A stretch of 64,000 bases of DNA from Cellulosimicrobium sp. Marseille-Q4280 (lineage in GTDB: Bacteria; Actinomycetota; Actinomycetes; Actinomycetales; Cellulomonadaceae): NCBI RefSeq assembly GCF_943181405.1, contig NZ_CALPBY010000001.1:496001-560000 (forward strand). Reading direction: 5' to 3'. The number at the start of each line of letters is the position of its first letter. Position 1 is the stretch's first letter. Shown piece after piece: positions 29,928-40,951 of the stretch. The position numbers were made by a program, and so were the translations under genes. Below the pieces are notes generated by a model, which was not told the origin of the DNA, made no database searches, and saw only the letters and a program-made list of their open reading frames with translations.

Positions 29928-31094
29928 GTGGGCGGTCCGGCGCCCGTCGTCGCGGACGCGCGCCGCGCGGTGCGGACGGCGCTCGCGGACCTGGGTGACG
30001 GCGACCTCGTGCTCGTCGCGTGCTCGGGCGGCGCGGACTCGACGGCGCTCGCGGCGGCGGCGGCGTTCGTCGCGCCGCGCCTCGGCCTGCGGGCGGGTGC
30101 GGTCGTCGTCGACCACGGGCTCCAGGTGGGCAGCGCCGAGGTCGCGGCGGCCGCGGCGGCGCGCTGCCGCGACCTCGGGCTCGACCCGGTCGAGGTGCGC
30201 CGCGTCGTCGTGCCCGCGTCCGGCGCCGGTCCGGAGGCCGACGCCCGCGCCGCTCGGTACTCGGCGCTCGACGCCGCGGCCACCGCGCTCGGCGCCGCGG
30301 CGGTCCTGCTCGGCCACACGCTCGACGACCAGGCCGAGACCGTCCTGCTCGGGCTCGCGCGCGGCGCCGGCGCGCGGTCGCTCGCGGGCATGGCCCCACG
30401 TCGCGGGGTCCTGCGCCGCCCGTTCCTCGGGCTGCGCCGCACCGACACCGAGGCGGTGTGCCGGACGCTCGGCCTCGACTGGTGGGACGACCCGACCAAC
30501 CACGTGTCAGGGCCACAGGTCACCGGGGCGGCCTCTCGTCCTGACACGGGGACGACGGCGCGCGCCGCGTCAGGGCCACAGGTCACCGGGGTGTCTCCTC
30601 GCCCTGACACGAGCGCGCCGCTGCGCTCGCGCGTGCGGGCCGCCGTCGTCCCGGCGCTCGTCGAGGTGCTCGGACCGGGCGCGGTCCCCGGGCTCGCGCG
30701 CACCGCCGACCTGCTGCGCGACGACGCCGACCTCCTCGACGCGCTCGCCGCCGGTCTCCTCGACCGTGCGCTGGTCGTGCCCGACGCCGGCCCCGCGGTC
30801 GCGCCCGTGGAGCTGGACCTTGCGGTGCTCGCCGCGGCGCACCCCGCGCTGCGCCGACGGGCCCTGCGGTCCGCCGCGCTGCGCGCGGGCTGTCCGGCGA
30901 GCGACCTGTTCGCGGTGCACGTCGACGCGCTCGACGCGCTCGTCGTCGGCTGGCGCGGGCAGGGTCCCGTGCACCTGCCGGGCGACCTCCGGGGCAGCCG
31001 GTCGTGTGGCAGGCTTGCTCTGGGTCCTCCGGGGCCACCCCTCCGCACGGACCCGGCACCCACCACCGCCCCCACCCCTGCACCCCAGACCTAG
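29928..31094 (+). CDS. tilS: tRNA(Ile)-lysidine synthetase with in-frame palindromic-repeat insertion
   Basis: 388 residues. It converts C34 of tRNA-Ile(CAU) to lysidine so that AUA codons are read, an essential step. The P-loop [45 protein letters not shown] and DWWDDPTN are diagnostic. Directly after DPTN, residues about 192-228 come from two palindromic repeats (30503-30610, exactly 108 bases) and read as a doubled SGPQVTG...RPDT unit. The normal sequence resumes at [16 protein letters not shown]. The insertion falls in a surface-type loop before the helix that carries conserved arginines, so activity may persist. The GTG start lies four bases after the DUF2342 stop. Confidence 0.92.
   Translation: MGGPAPVVADARRAVRTALADLGDGDLVLVACSGGADSTALAAAAAFVAPRLGLRAGAVVVDHGLQVGSAEVAAAAAARCRDLGLDPVEVRRVVVPASGAGPEADARAARYSALDAAATALGAAAVLLGHTLDDQAETVLLGLARGAGARSLAGMAPRRGVLRRPFLGLRRTDTEAVCRTLGLDWWDDPTNHVSGPQVTGAASRPDTGTTARAASGPQVTGVSPRPDTSAPLRSRVRAAVVPALVEVLGPGAVPGLARTADLLRDDADLLDALAAGLLDRALVVPDAGPAVAPVELDLAVLAAAHPALRRRALRSAALRAGCPASDLFAVHVDALDALVVGWRGQGPVHLPGDLRGSRSCGRLALGPPGPPLRTDPAPTTAPTPAPQT
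30503..30548. repeat. Palindromic repeat family A, copy 3 (inside tilS)
   Basis: A 46-base element with nine-base perfect outer arms CGTGTCAGG (30503-30511) and CCTGACACG (30540-30548) and the shared core CACAGGTCACCGGGG. It is the left member of an 18-base-spaced pair and is translated within tilS. Confidence 0.85.
30567..30610. repeat. Palindromic repeat family A, copy 4 (inside tilS)
   Basis: A 44-base element with arms GCGTCAGGGC (30567-30576) and GCCCTGACAC (30601-30610), one mismatch, and core CACAGGTCACCGGGGTG identical over most of its length to copy 3. Together with copy 3 and the spacer it spans 108 bases, a multiple of three. Confidence 0.85.
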
Positions 31095-31105
31095 GAGCGT
31101 CACCC

Positions 31106-31660
31106 GTGGAAGCATCGGACGTCGCAGGCGACCTCGAGAACGTGCTGCTCACCGAGGAGCAGCTCGCCCAGAGGCTCGACGAGATCGCCGCGCAGATCGA
31201 CCGGGACTACGCGGGCAAGGACCTGCTTCTCGTCGGCGTGCTGAAGGGAGCGGTCATGGTGATGGCCGACCTCGCGCGCCGCCTGAGCCACCCCGTCGAG
31301 ATGGACTGGATGGCGGTGTCGTCGTACGGCTCCGGGACCAAGTCCTCCGGCGTGGTGCGCATCCTCAAGGACCTCGACGCCGACCTGACGGGCCGCAACG
31401 TGCTCATCGTCGAGGACATCATCGACTCGGGGCTCACGCTGTCCTGGCTCCTGTCCAACCTGCGCTCGCGCGGCCCGGAGTCGGTCGAGATCGCGGCGAT
31501 GCTGCGCAAGCCCGACGCCGCGAAGACCGACGTCGACGTGCGCTACATCGGGTTCGACATCCCCAACGAGTTCGTCGTCGGGTACGGCCTGGACTACGCC
31601 GAGAAGTACCGCAACCTGCCGTTCGTCGGCACGCTCGCCCCGCACGTCTACTCGAGCTGA
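31106..31660 (+). CDS. hpt: Hypoxanthine phosphoribosyltransferase
   Basis: 184 residues. It salvages hypoxanthine and guanine with PRPP. The PRPP signature [14 protein letters not shown] and the flexible-loop region MAVSSYGSG are present, as are the N-terminal [16 protein letters not shown] and the C-terminal [18 protein letters not shown] 31106 follows AGGAG. Its position after tilS and before ftsH is conserved across most bacteria and helps confirm all three. Confidence 0.97.
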   Translation: MEASDVAGDLENVLLTEEQLAQRLDEIAAQIDRDYAGKDLLLVGVLKGAVMVMADLARRLSHPVEMDWMAVSSYGSGTKSSGVVRILKDLDADLTGRNVLIVEDIIDSGLTLSWLLSNLRSRGPESVEIAAMLRKPDAAKTDVDVRYIGFDIPNEFVVGYGLDYAEKYRNLPFVGTLAPHVYSS

Positions 31661-31835
31661 GCCGCGCCCGCGCCCGACGCCGCGCGGTCGCCCTCGTGGA
31701 CGGCCGTGCGGTGCGCCCGTCCACGCCCTGGGCGAACAGGGCCGCGAAGCACAGCGGACGCCAAGGTCCAGCGTGTAGTTTCGAGCCCGAACACTTGCGC
31801 GAGCGGAGGGATCCGGGGCGCGCGCCCCGTCGCCG

Positions 31836-33940
<2,105 letters not shown>

Positions 33941-33941
<1 letters not shown>

Positions 33942-34582
33942 TGACGGCGGACGGCGCCCCGAGCGGCATCACGCGCTCGCGGTCGGCCGAGGACCTGCCC
34001 GCTCCCGCGGACGTGCCCCCGTACGACGCCGAACGGGCCGAGGCCGCCGTGCGCGAGCTGCTGCTCGCCGTCGGCGAGGACCCGGAGCGCGAAGGGCTGC
34101 GCGAGACGCCGGCCCGGGTCGCCCGGGCCTACCGCGAGATCTTCGCGGGGCTGCGCCAGGAGCCGGGGGACGTCCTCACCACGACGTTCGACCTCGGCCA
34201 CGAGGAGATGGTGCTCGTCAAGGACATCGAGGTGTACTCGACGTGCGAGCACCACCTCGTGCCGTTCCACGGCGTCGCGCACGTCGGGTACATCCCGAAC
34301 GTCGACGGACGGATCACCGGCCTGTCGAAGCTCGCGCGGCTCGTCGAGGTGTACGCGCGGCGGCCCCAGGTCCAGGAGCGCCTCACGTCGCAGGTCGCCG
34401 ACGCGCTCGTCGAGCACCTGCAGCCGCGCGGCGCCATCGTCGTCGTGGAGTGCGAGCACCTGTGCATGTCCATGCGCGGGGTCCGCAAGCCGGGGTCGCG
34501 CACCGTCACGTCCGCGGTGCGGGGGCAGATGCGGGACGCCGCGACCCGCGCCGAGGCGATGAGCCTCATCCTGGGCCGCTGA
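33941..34582 (+). CDS. folE: GTP cyclohydrolase I
   Basis: 213 residues. It makes 7,8-dihydroneopterin triphosphate from GTP, the first step of folate synthesis. The zinc-binding Cys and His are in [10 protein letters not shown] and [14 protein letters not shown], and [34 protein letters not shown] is the family signature. The ATG overlaps the ftsH stop by one base. It heads a folate cluster with folP and the folB-folK fusion. Confidence 0.98.
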
Positions 34583-34587
34583 CCCGT

Positions 34588-35526
34588 ATGACTCCCGACC
34601 GCGCGCCGCGCACGTCGCGCTCGCGCCCGGTCGCCGGCCTCGAGGAGCTCGCCGGGCTGGACCGGACGCTCGTCATGGGCGTCGTCAACGTCACGCCCGA
34701 CTCGTTCTCCGACGGCGGCGAGTGGTACGAGCCCGACGCCGCCGTCGCGCACGGTCGCGAGCTCCTCGACGAGGGAGCCGACATCCTCGACGTCGGGGGC
34801 GAGTCGACCCGCCCGGGGGCGAGCCGCGTCCCCGTGGAGGAGGAGCTGGCGCGCGTTCTGCCGGTCGTGGCCGCGCTCGCGGCGGACGGTGCGGTCGTGT
34901 CGGTCGACACCACGCGCGCCGTGGTCGCCGAGCAGGCCGTCGCGGCGGGAGCCCGGATCGTCAACGACGTCTCGGGCGGTCTCGCCGACCCGGACATGGC
35001 GGGCGTCGTCGCGCGCACCGGGGCCGCCTACGTGTGCATGCACTGGCGCGGCCACGCCGACGTCATGGACGACCTCGAGGACTACGACGACGTCGTCACG
35101 GACGTGCGCTCGGAGCTCGCCGCGCGGCTCGAGGTGCTGCACGCGGCGGGGGTGCGACGAGAGCAGGTGGTCCTCGACCCGGGCCTCGGGTTCTCGAAGT
35201 CGGGGGCGTCGAACTGGCCGCTCCTCGCCCGACTGGGCGAGCTCGAGGACCTCGGCCTGCCGGTGCTCGTCGGGGCGTCGCGCAAGCGGTTCCTCGGTCA
35301 TCTCCTCGCAGGCCCGGACGGGCAGGCGGTCCCACCCCTCTCGCGCGACGACGCGACCGCCGCGGTCACGACGCTCGCCGCCGCGGCCGGGGCGTGGTGC
35401 GTCCGTGTCCACGCCGTCCGCGCGTCGGCCGACGCGGTCCGCGTCGTCGCGGCCTGGGACCGGGCGCGCGCCGCCGGTCCCGGTGCTGCGGTGGACGGGG
35501 ACTCGACGGAGCGGCCCGCGACCTAG
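34588..35526 (+). CDS. folP: Dihydropteroate synthase
   Basis: 312 residues. It condenses para-aminobenzoate with dihydropterin pyrophosphate and is the sulfonamide target. MGVVNVTPDSFSDGGEWYEP and ILDVGGESTRPGASRVPVEEE are the two prosite-type signatures; ARIVNDVSGG, VVLDPGLGFSKSG and VLVGASRKRFLG follow in order. The ATG lies five bases after the folE stop. A 146-base structured gap separates it from folB-folK. Confidence 0.97.
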   Translation: MTPDRAPRTSRSRPVAGLEELAGLDRTLVMGVVNVTPDSFSDGGEWYEPDAAVAHGRELLDEGADILDVGGESTRPGASRVPVEEELARVLPVVAALAADGAVVSVDTTRAVVAEQAVAAGARIVNDVSGGLADPDMAGVVARTGAAYVCMHWRGHADVMDDLEDYDDVVTDVRSELAARLEVLHAAGVRREQVVLDPGLGFSKSGASNWPLLARLGELEDLGLPVLVGASRKRFLGHLLAGPDGQAVPPLSRDDATAAVTTLAAAAGAWCVRVHAVRASADAVRVVAAWDRARAAGPGAAVDGDSTERPAT

Positions 35527-35672
35527 CAGGATGGGCGACGGCGGCACGACACCGCCGCGAGACAGCGATCGACAGCAACGGCACGAACGATCGGCACGAC
35601 CGATCGCACGAGACAGCGGAGCACGACCGTCCCCGGACGCCTCGTGCTCCCACGTCAGGACGGGAGCACGAC
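35527..35672 (+). other. Structured leader between folP and folB-folK: three consecutive hairpins
   Basis: Three perfect stems follow one another: CGGCGG/CCGCCG (35539-35544 with 35552-35557, loop CACGACA), CGATCGG/CCGATCG (35588-35594 with 35600-35606, loop CACGA) and GGAGCACGA/TCGTGCTCC (35618-35626 with 35642-35650). The string GCACGA recurs in the loops and in the third stem. A GGGAG ribosome site lies just before the folB GTG. The structure could regulate the downstream gene in an otherwise tightly packed operon. Confidence 0.55.
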
Positions 35673-38261
35673 GTGACCACAGCGTTCGCAGGAGCGGTCC
35701 TCGACGCGGACGGCCGGCCGTTCGACCGGATCCGCCTCACCGGGCTCAGCGCGACCGGCCACCACGGCGTGCTCGAGCACGAGAAGGCCGAGGGGCAGCT
35801 CTTCCGCGCCGACGTCGTGCTGCACCTCGACACGCGCGAGGCCGCGCGCGGGGACGACCTCGCGGACACGGTGAGCTACGCCGGGGTCGCGGAGGACGTC
35901 GTCGCCGTCCTCGAGGGGTCGCCGGCCGACCTCGTCGAGACCGTGGCCGAGCGCATCGCCGCGACGATCCTCACGCATCCCGACGTCGTGGCGGTCGACG
36001 TGGCCGTGCACAAGCCGCAGGCGCCGATCACCGTGCCGTTCGAGGACGTCGAGGTCGTCATCCGCCGTGACCGCGTCGTCGTCCCGGTCGTGGCGCCCCT
36101 CGCCCGCCGGCAGGACGCGCGCGAGCAGCAGCCCGTCGCCCCGATCCCCGTCGGCTCCGTGGCGCCGGCCCTGATTCACGGCGTGGAGACCGTGCGCGAC
36201 CCGGAGCCCGAGCCCGTGCTCGCCGAGGCCCCGGCCGTCATGCCGCCGAGCATCCCGCCCACGGGCGCGGTCGAGCGACCGACCGAGCCGGAGTCCTTCA
36301 CCCCCGTGCCCGACGTCGAGTCCCCGACCGGGTCCTCGGTCACCGGTTCGCCCGAGGCCGGGTCCTCGGACGACGGACCGGCTGCGGCGGCGCCCACCAC
36401 CGCTCCGACGGCCGCGGCGGTCGACGCGCTCGGCCACCCTGCCGGGGCCGTGCCGGCACCGAGCGCGAGCCCCGAGGCCGTCGAGGACCTGCCCCGGCCG
36501 GTGACCGACGACCCTCAGGTCGGCTCCGGTCCCCAGGACGAGGTCGGCGACGCCGCGCACCGGCCCACCGACGACGACGCCGAGCACCCGGCGACCGACG
36601 CTGCGTACGAGCCGGCCGCCGACGCCACGCGCGAGGCGCCCCCCGGCCCGGCGCAGGAGGCCGCCCTGCTCCACGAGGCGGCGTCGGCGCAGGAGCCGGT
36701 CCCGGCTCAGGACCGGGCCGGTCAGGACGTCCCGCCGGTCCCGCTGCCGGTCGGCGACACCGCGCCGGTGGAGACCCCGTCCGGGAACTCGGTGTCCGTC
36801 GTGGACGAGGTCGCCGACGGTGCGGCCGCCGGGTCCCCGACCGCCGGAGCGCCGGTCGACGAGGAGGTGCGCGAGCGTGACCGGATGGACGACGTCCCTG
36901 CGGACTTCGTCGAGGTCGTCCTCGCGCTCGGTGCGAACCTCGGCGACGCGCAGCAGACCCTGCGCGACGCGATCACCGACCTCGACCGCATCTCGGGCCT
37001 CGAGCTGACGGAGGTGTCGCCGCTCGCGCGCACCGCGGCCGTGGGCCCGGAGCAGCCCGACTTCCTCAACGCCGTGGTGCTCGCGCGCACGCGGCTGTCC
37101 GCCCGGGACCTCCTGCAGGCGTGCCAGGCGGTCGAGCGGTCGCACGGGCGCGTCCGGCACGAGCGCTGGGGGCCGCGCACCCTCGACGTCGACCTCATCG
37201 TCTACGGGTCCCTGACGGCGGTCGCCGACGACCTCGAGCTCCCGCACCCGCGTGCGCACGAGCGCGCGTTCGTGCTGGAGCCGTGGTCGCAGATCGACCC
37301 CGGCGCGGTGCTGCCGGGCCTGGGCGGTGGCCCCGTGGCCGCGCTCGCCGCGACGGCACCGGACCGTGCAGGGATCCGCTGGCTCGCGCTCGACTGGCTC
37401 ACGGAGGGCGCGCCGAACCCGACGGGCGCCGTGCCGATCGCGAGCCCGGCTCCCGCGACGCCCGACGGCGGGGCGCCGGCTCCGGTCGCACCTCCGGCTC
37501 AGGCTGCACCTCCGGTCCCGGTCGTGCCGCCCGCGCCGACGCCAGCGCCCGCGGTCGTCGCACCCGCACCCGCACCCGCGCAGACGGCCCCGGCCGAACC
37601 GCCCGTGCCGCCCGCGCCTGCCGCACCGCCGGCCCCGGGCGCACCGCCGGCCCCGGGTGCGCAGGCCGGCCTGTCGGCTCCGGTCGCCCCCGCTGCAGGA
37701 CCGGAGACCGTGCGCGACACCGAGCAACCGTCGCCGTTCCCCTTCGACCCGCCGTCGCCTCCCCGGCAGACGTCGCACCCGGCGTCGCACGCGACGTCCT
37801 CCCCGCAGGGTCAGCCCGTCACGCAGACCTCGCCGTTCCCGCCGATCACGGCACCGGCACCGGCACCGGCACAGGCACCGGCCGAGCCGCTCGTCGCGGT
37901 GCCGGTGTTCAGCCCGGTGCACCCCGACGAGCCGGAGCACCGCCACACGGGGGAGCCGTCGTGGCCCGGGGAGCCGTCGTGGTCGGCCGGGGCGGCCGAG
38001 CCGGAGCGCGGTGAGGGGATCATCCGCGGGGTGCCGTTCGCCCCGGTGAGCTCGCCGTTCGGGGCCCGCGGCGACGCGCCGACCGGCGCACCGGTCGCCG
38101 CCCCGGGGCCGCTCGCGGACCCCGCGCTGCACCAGGTGGTCCGTCCTGTCACGCCCCTGCCGCCCGTCCCGGCAGAGCCCGCGCAGCCGGTCCCGCCGGG
38201 GACCGAGCACTGGTCACCGTTCCCGCCGGTGTCCACCCCGCCGTCCGACCCCCAGCGCTGA
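35673..38261 (+). CDS. folB-folK: Bifunctional dihydroneopterin aldolase / HPPK fusion with long disordered linker and tail
   Basis: 862 residues. Residues 1-132 are FolB (DRIRLTGLSATGHHGVLEHEKAEGQLFRADVVLHLD, later VAVHKPQAPI), which cleaves dihydroneopterin. Residues about 410-579 are FolK (VVLALGANLGDAQQTLRDAI, then RWGPRTLDVDLIVYG), which pyrophosphorylates the product. About 275 Pro/Ala/Glu/Asp-rich residues join them, and about 283 Pro/Ala-rich residues follow FolK. Both lengths are far more than the domains need (roughly 120 and 160 residues alone). Codon bias is normal throughout and no stop interrupts, so this is a genuine long protein. GTG 35673 follows GGGAG. The next gene overlaps by one base. 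Confidence 0.93.
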   Translation: MTTAFAGAVLDADGRPFDRIRLTGLSATGHHGVLEHEKAEGQLFRADVVLHLDTREAARGDDLADTVSYAGVAEDVVAVLEGSPADLVETVAERIAATILTHPDVVAVDVAVHKPQAPITVPFEDVEVVIRRDRVVVPVVAPLARRQDAREQQPVAPIPVGSVAPALIHGVETVRDPEPEPVLAEAPAVMPPSIPPTGAVERPTEPESFTPVPDVESPTGSSVTGSPEAGSSDDGPAAAAPTTAPTAAAVDALGHPAGAVPAPSASPEAVEDLPRPVTDDPQVGSGPQDEVGDAAHRPTDDDAEHPATDAAYEPAADATREAPPGPAQEAALLHEAASAQEPVPAQDRAGQDVPPVPLPVGDTAPVETPSGNSVSVVDEVADGAAAGSPTAGAPVDEEVRERDRMDDVPADFVEVVLALGANLGDAQQTLRDAITDLDRISGLELTEVSPLARTAAVGPEQPDFLNAVVLARTRLSARDLLQACQAVERSHGRVRHERWGPRTLDVDLIVYGSLTAVADDLELPHPRAHERAFVLEPWSQIDPGAVLPGLGGGPVAALAATAPDRAGIRWLALDWLTEGAPNPTGAVPIASPAPATPDGGAPAPVAPPAQAAPPVPVVPPAPTPAPAVVAPAPAPAQTAPAEPPVPPAPAAPPAPGAPPAPGAQAGLSAPVAPAAGPETVRDTEQPSPFPFDPPSPPRQTSHPASHATSSPQGQPVTQTSPFPPITAPAPAPAQAPAEPLVAVPVFSPVHPDEPEHRHTGEPSWPGEPSWSAGAAEPERGEGIIRGVPFAPVSSPFGARGDAPTGAPVAAPGPLADPALHQVVRPVTPLPPVPAEPAQPVPPGTEHWSPFPPVSTPPSDPQR

Positions 38262-38770
38262 TGCGCCGCTCGTCCGTCCGGACGCTGCTGCTCGTCGCGG
38301 TCGTGACCGCGGTGGTGGGCTGGCTCGTCGTGCGGTTCGTCGAGGGCCGCGGCACCTACCTCCCGGCGGTCCCGTGGGTGGTCGACGTCGCGATCGTCGC
38401 GCTCGCGGCGGGAGTCTTCTGGGCGGGCTGGGCGGTGCGCGCGTACCAGAAGGGCCGCCGCCCGGGCCTCGACCCGATCCGCGCGGCGCGGACCTTCGTG
38501 CTGGCGAAGGCGGCGGCGCTCACGGGCGCGCTGCTCGCGGGCTGGTACGGCGCGCAGGTGCTCGCCGCGCTGCCCGACCTCGCGATCGAGGCCCGACGTG
38601 ACCGCGCGGTCGCGGCCGGGATCGCGGTCGCGTGCGCCCTCGTCCTGGCCGCGGCGGGGCTGCTCGCGGAGCGGTTCTGCCAGCTCCCGCCCCCGGGGGA
38701 CGACGACGAGCCGGGCGCCGAGCGCCGCAGGACGGCCGAGGCCGACGGCGAGGCCGGCGCCTCGGCCTGA
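38261..38770 (+). CDS. DUF3180 membrane protein
   Basis: A 169-residue membrane protein with four hydrophobic segments (about 8-25, 36-56, 78-97 and 113-131) and a charged cytoplasmic tail. The motif KGRRPGLDPIRAARTFVLAKAAALTGALLAGWYGAQ is characteristic of DUF3180, always found next to folK in actinobacteria. Function is unknown. The start overlaps the folB-folK stop (TGATG). Confidence 0.88.
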   Translation: MRRSSVRTLLLVAVVTAVVGWLVVRFVEGRGTYLPAVPWVVDVAIVALAAGVFWAGWAVRAYQKGRRPGLDPIRAARTFVLAKAAALTGALLAGWYGAQVLAALPDLAIEARRDRAVAAGIAVACALVLAAAGLLAERFCQLPPPGDDDEPGAERRRTAEADGEAGASA

Positions 38771-38810
38771 CCTCGACCCGGTGGCGTCCGCCGGATGGGA
38801 GAATCGAGAC

Positions 38811-39329
38811 ATGACCGACTCCGACCGAGCCCTGACGCGCGACGCCGCGGGTCCGTTCGACCCGCCCGGGATCGTGTGGTCGGGCGTGTCCCCACGGCTG
38901 ATCACGGCGCGCCTCCTCTCGACGGCGATCACGCTCGCCGTCCTCGCGGTCCCGGTGGTCGTCCTCGCGATCCTGTTCCCGCACTGGTGGCAGTGGCTCG
39001 TCCTCGGCGTGCTCGCGCTGATCGGTCTCTGGACGGTGCTGCTGGTGCCGCGCCAGGTCCGTGCGATCGGGTACGCCGAGCGCGACGACGACCTGCTCAT
39101 CCGCAAGGGCATCATGTTCCGCTCGCTCGTCGTCGTGCCGTACGGACGCATGCAGTACGTCGACGTGCAGGCCGGTCCGCTGGCCCGCAGGCTGCGCATC
39201 GCGCAGATCCAGCTCCACACGGCGTCCGCGTCGACGGACGCGATGATCGACGGTCTCGAGCCCGCCGAGGCGGACCGCCTGCGCGACCGCCTCGCGTCGC
39301 GCGGCGAGGCTCGTCTGGCGGGCCTGTGA
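38811..39329 (+). CDS. Bacterial PH-domain membrane protein (YdbS-like)
   Basis: 172 residues: two transmembrane helices (about 33-55 and 59-79), then one bacterial PH (DUF304) domain with the signature [49 protein letters not shown] six bases before ATG 38811 suggests an additional leaderless transcript. The next PH gene overlaps by four bases (GTGA), as in the YdbS-YdbT pairs of Bacillus, whose loss affects stress resistance. The exact role is unknown. Confidence 0.9.
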   Translation: MTDSDRALTRDAAGPFDPPGIVWSGVSPRLITARLLSTAITLAVLAVPVVVLAILFPHWWQWLVLGVLALIGLWTVLLVPRQVRAIGYAERDDDLLIRKGIMFRSLVVVPYGRMQYVDVQAGPLARRLRIAQIQLHTASASTDAMIDGLEPAEADRLRDRLASRGEARLAGL

Positions 39330-40951
39330 GCGGCGAGGTCCCCGGCCCGGGTGCGCCGGCCACGCCGGACGCGTCGCAGCACGAAGCCTCGACGACGGCG
39401 CTCGACTGGCAGCGCGTGCACCCCGTCACGCCGCTCGTGCGCGGCTGGACGGTCATCGCGGTGCTGCTCGTCGTCGTGGGCCAGCAGACGCTCAACGGCC
39501 TGCCCGAGGGGCAGAACCTGCTCGAGGGCGACCGCTGGTGGCAGGTCCTGCTCGGCGTGCTGGCCATCGGCCTCGTGGGGCTCGGCTACTCGGCGCTCGC
39601 GTGGCGCATGACGAGCTACGCGGTCGACGACGAGTCCGTGCACCTGCGCACCGGGGTCCTCTTCCGCCAGCAGCGGCGCGCGCGCCTCGACCGCCTGCAG
39701 GCGGTCGACGTCGTCCAGCCGCTCCTCGCCCGGTTCTTCGGGCTCGCCGAGCTCAAGCTCGAGGTGGCGGGCGGCGGCGACTCGGGCGTCAAGCTCGGCT
39801 TCCTCAAGCAGGACGACGCGGACCGGCTGCGCGTCGAGCTGCTCGCCCGCGCCGCGGGCCTGCGCGTCGGGGCGGCGCCGTCGAGCCCGGCCGCCCCGCA
39901 CGTGCCGGTCGGCCCCGCGGGCCAGCAGGGTCCCGGCACCACCGACGCGTCGGCGCAGGACGGGACGGCCACTCTCCCCGCGCCCCTGCAGGAGGCGCCC
40001 GAGCAGCCCGTCACCGCGCTCCAGCCGGGCCGTCTCGTCGCGTCGCTCCTGCGCTCGGGCGCGACCCTCGGCCTCGTCCTGGGCATCCTCGGCATCGTGG
40101 GCGTCGTCATCGGCACGCGGGAGATCGGCATCCTGTTCAGCGCGCTGCCGGCCGTCCTGGGCTTCGGCGGCTACCTGTTCCAGCGCTTCACGGGCGAGTT
40201 CGGCTTCCGTTCTGCGATCTCGCCCGACGGCATCCGCCTGCGCCACGGCCTCCTCGAGACACGCTCGCAGACCATCCCGCCCGGCCGCGTCCAGGCGGTG
40301 CGGCTGCTCCAGGGTCCGTTCTGGCGAGGTCCGGACTGGTGGCGTGTCGACGTGAACGTCGCCGGGTACGGGCCGAGCGCCGACGGGTCCCAGACGAAGA
40401 GCGTCCTGCTGCCGGTCGGGTCGCGCGACGAGGCGCTCGCCGCGCTGTGGCTGGTCCTGCCGGACCTCGGCACGGCCGACCCGCGCGCGCTCCTCGACGA
40501 AGGCCTGTCGGGCCGTGACGCGGGCGAGCACTTCGTGGCGATGCCGCGCAGGGCACGGCTCCTGGACCTCGTCTCGTGGCGGCGCAGCGGGTTCGCGGTG
40601 ACCGACCGCGCGCTCGTGCTGCGCAGCGGGCGCGTGTTCCGCAGCCTCGTCGTCGTGCCGCACGAGCGCACGCAGTCCCTCGGGCTCGAGCAGGGTCCCC
40701 TGCAGCGCCGGTTCGACGTCGCGACGTTCGCCGTGCACTCGACCCCCGGCCCGGTCGTCCCGAAGGTCTACCACCTCGACTCCGCCGACGCCGCCCGCCT
40801 CCTCGACACGCAGGCGGCCCGTGCGCACGAGGCCCGCGCCCACCAGGGCCCCGAGCTCTGGATGCGGCGCGACGAGGTCCCGCTCGAGGCTCCGGCCGAC
40901 CCCGTGCCCGGCTCCGTGCCCGACGGGCAGGACGTCGGGAGCGACGCGTGA
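39326..40951 (+). CDS. PH-domain membrane protein (YdbT-like)
   Basis: 541 residues. Four or more transmembrane helices in two pairs (about 44-64, 75-95; 235-260, 262-280) alternate with PH (DUF304) domains: [88 protein letters not shown], and a third near the C-terminus ([39 protein letters not shown]). GTG 39326 overlaps the previous stop by four bases. It forms a complex-like pair with the upstream protein. Confidence 0.9.
   Translation: MSGEVPGPGAPATPDASQHEASTTALDWQRVHPVTPLVRGWTVIAVLLVVVGQQTLNGLPEGQNLLEGDRWWQVLLGVLAIGLVGLGYSALAWRMTSYAVDDESVHLRTGVLFRQQRRARLDRLQAVDVVQPLLARFFGLAELKLEVAGGGDSGVKLGFLKQDDADRLRVELLARAAGLRVGAAPSSPAAPHVPVGPAGQQGPGTTDASAQDGTATLPAPLQEAPEQPVTALQPGRLVASLLRSGATLGLVLGILGIVGVVIGTREIGILFSALPAVLGFGGYLFQRFTGEFGFRSAISPDGIRLRHGLLETRSQTIPPGRVQAVRLLQGPFWRGPDWWRVDVNVAGYGPSADGSQTKSVLLPVGSRDEALAALWLVLPDLGTADPRALLDEGLSGRDAGEHFVAMPRRARLLDLVSWRRSGFAVTDRALVLRSGRVFRSLVVVPHERTQSLGLEQGPLQRRFDVATFAVHSTPGPVVPKVYHLDSADAARLLDTQAARAHEARAHQGPELWMRRDEVPLEAPADPVPGSVPDGQDVGSDA

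Noticed and set aside
28691-31075. Long open reverse frame opposite DUF2342 and tilS
   Set aside because: Low-complexity Arg/Ser/Pro product with no motif, fully overlapped by the well-supported forward genes.
37811-40843. Very long open reverse frame of about 1010 codons opposite folK, DUF3180 and PH genes
   Set aside because: High GC keeps antisense frames open. The composition is Arg/Gly/Ala/His-rich with no domain, while the forward frames encode recognisable proteins with overlapping starts.
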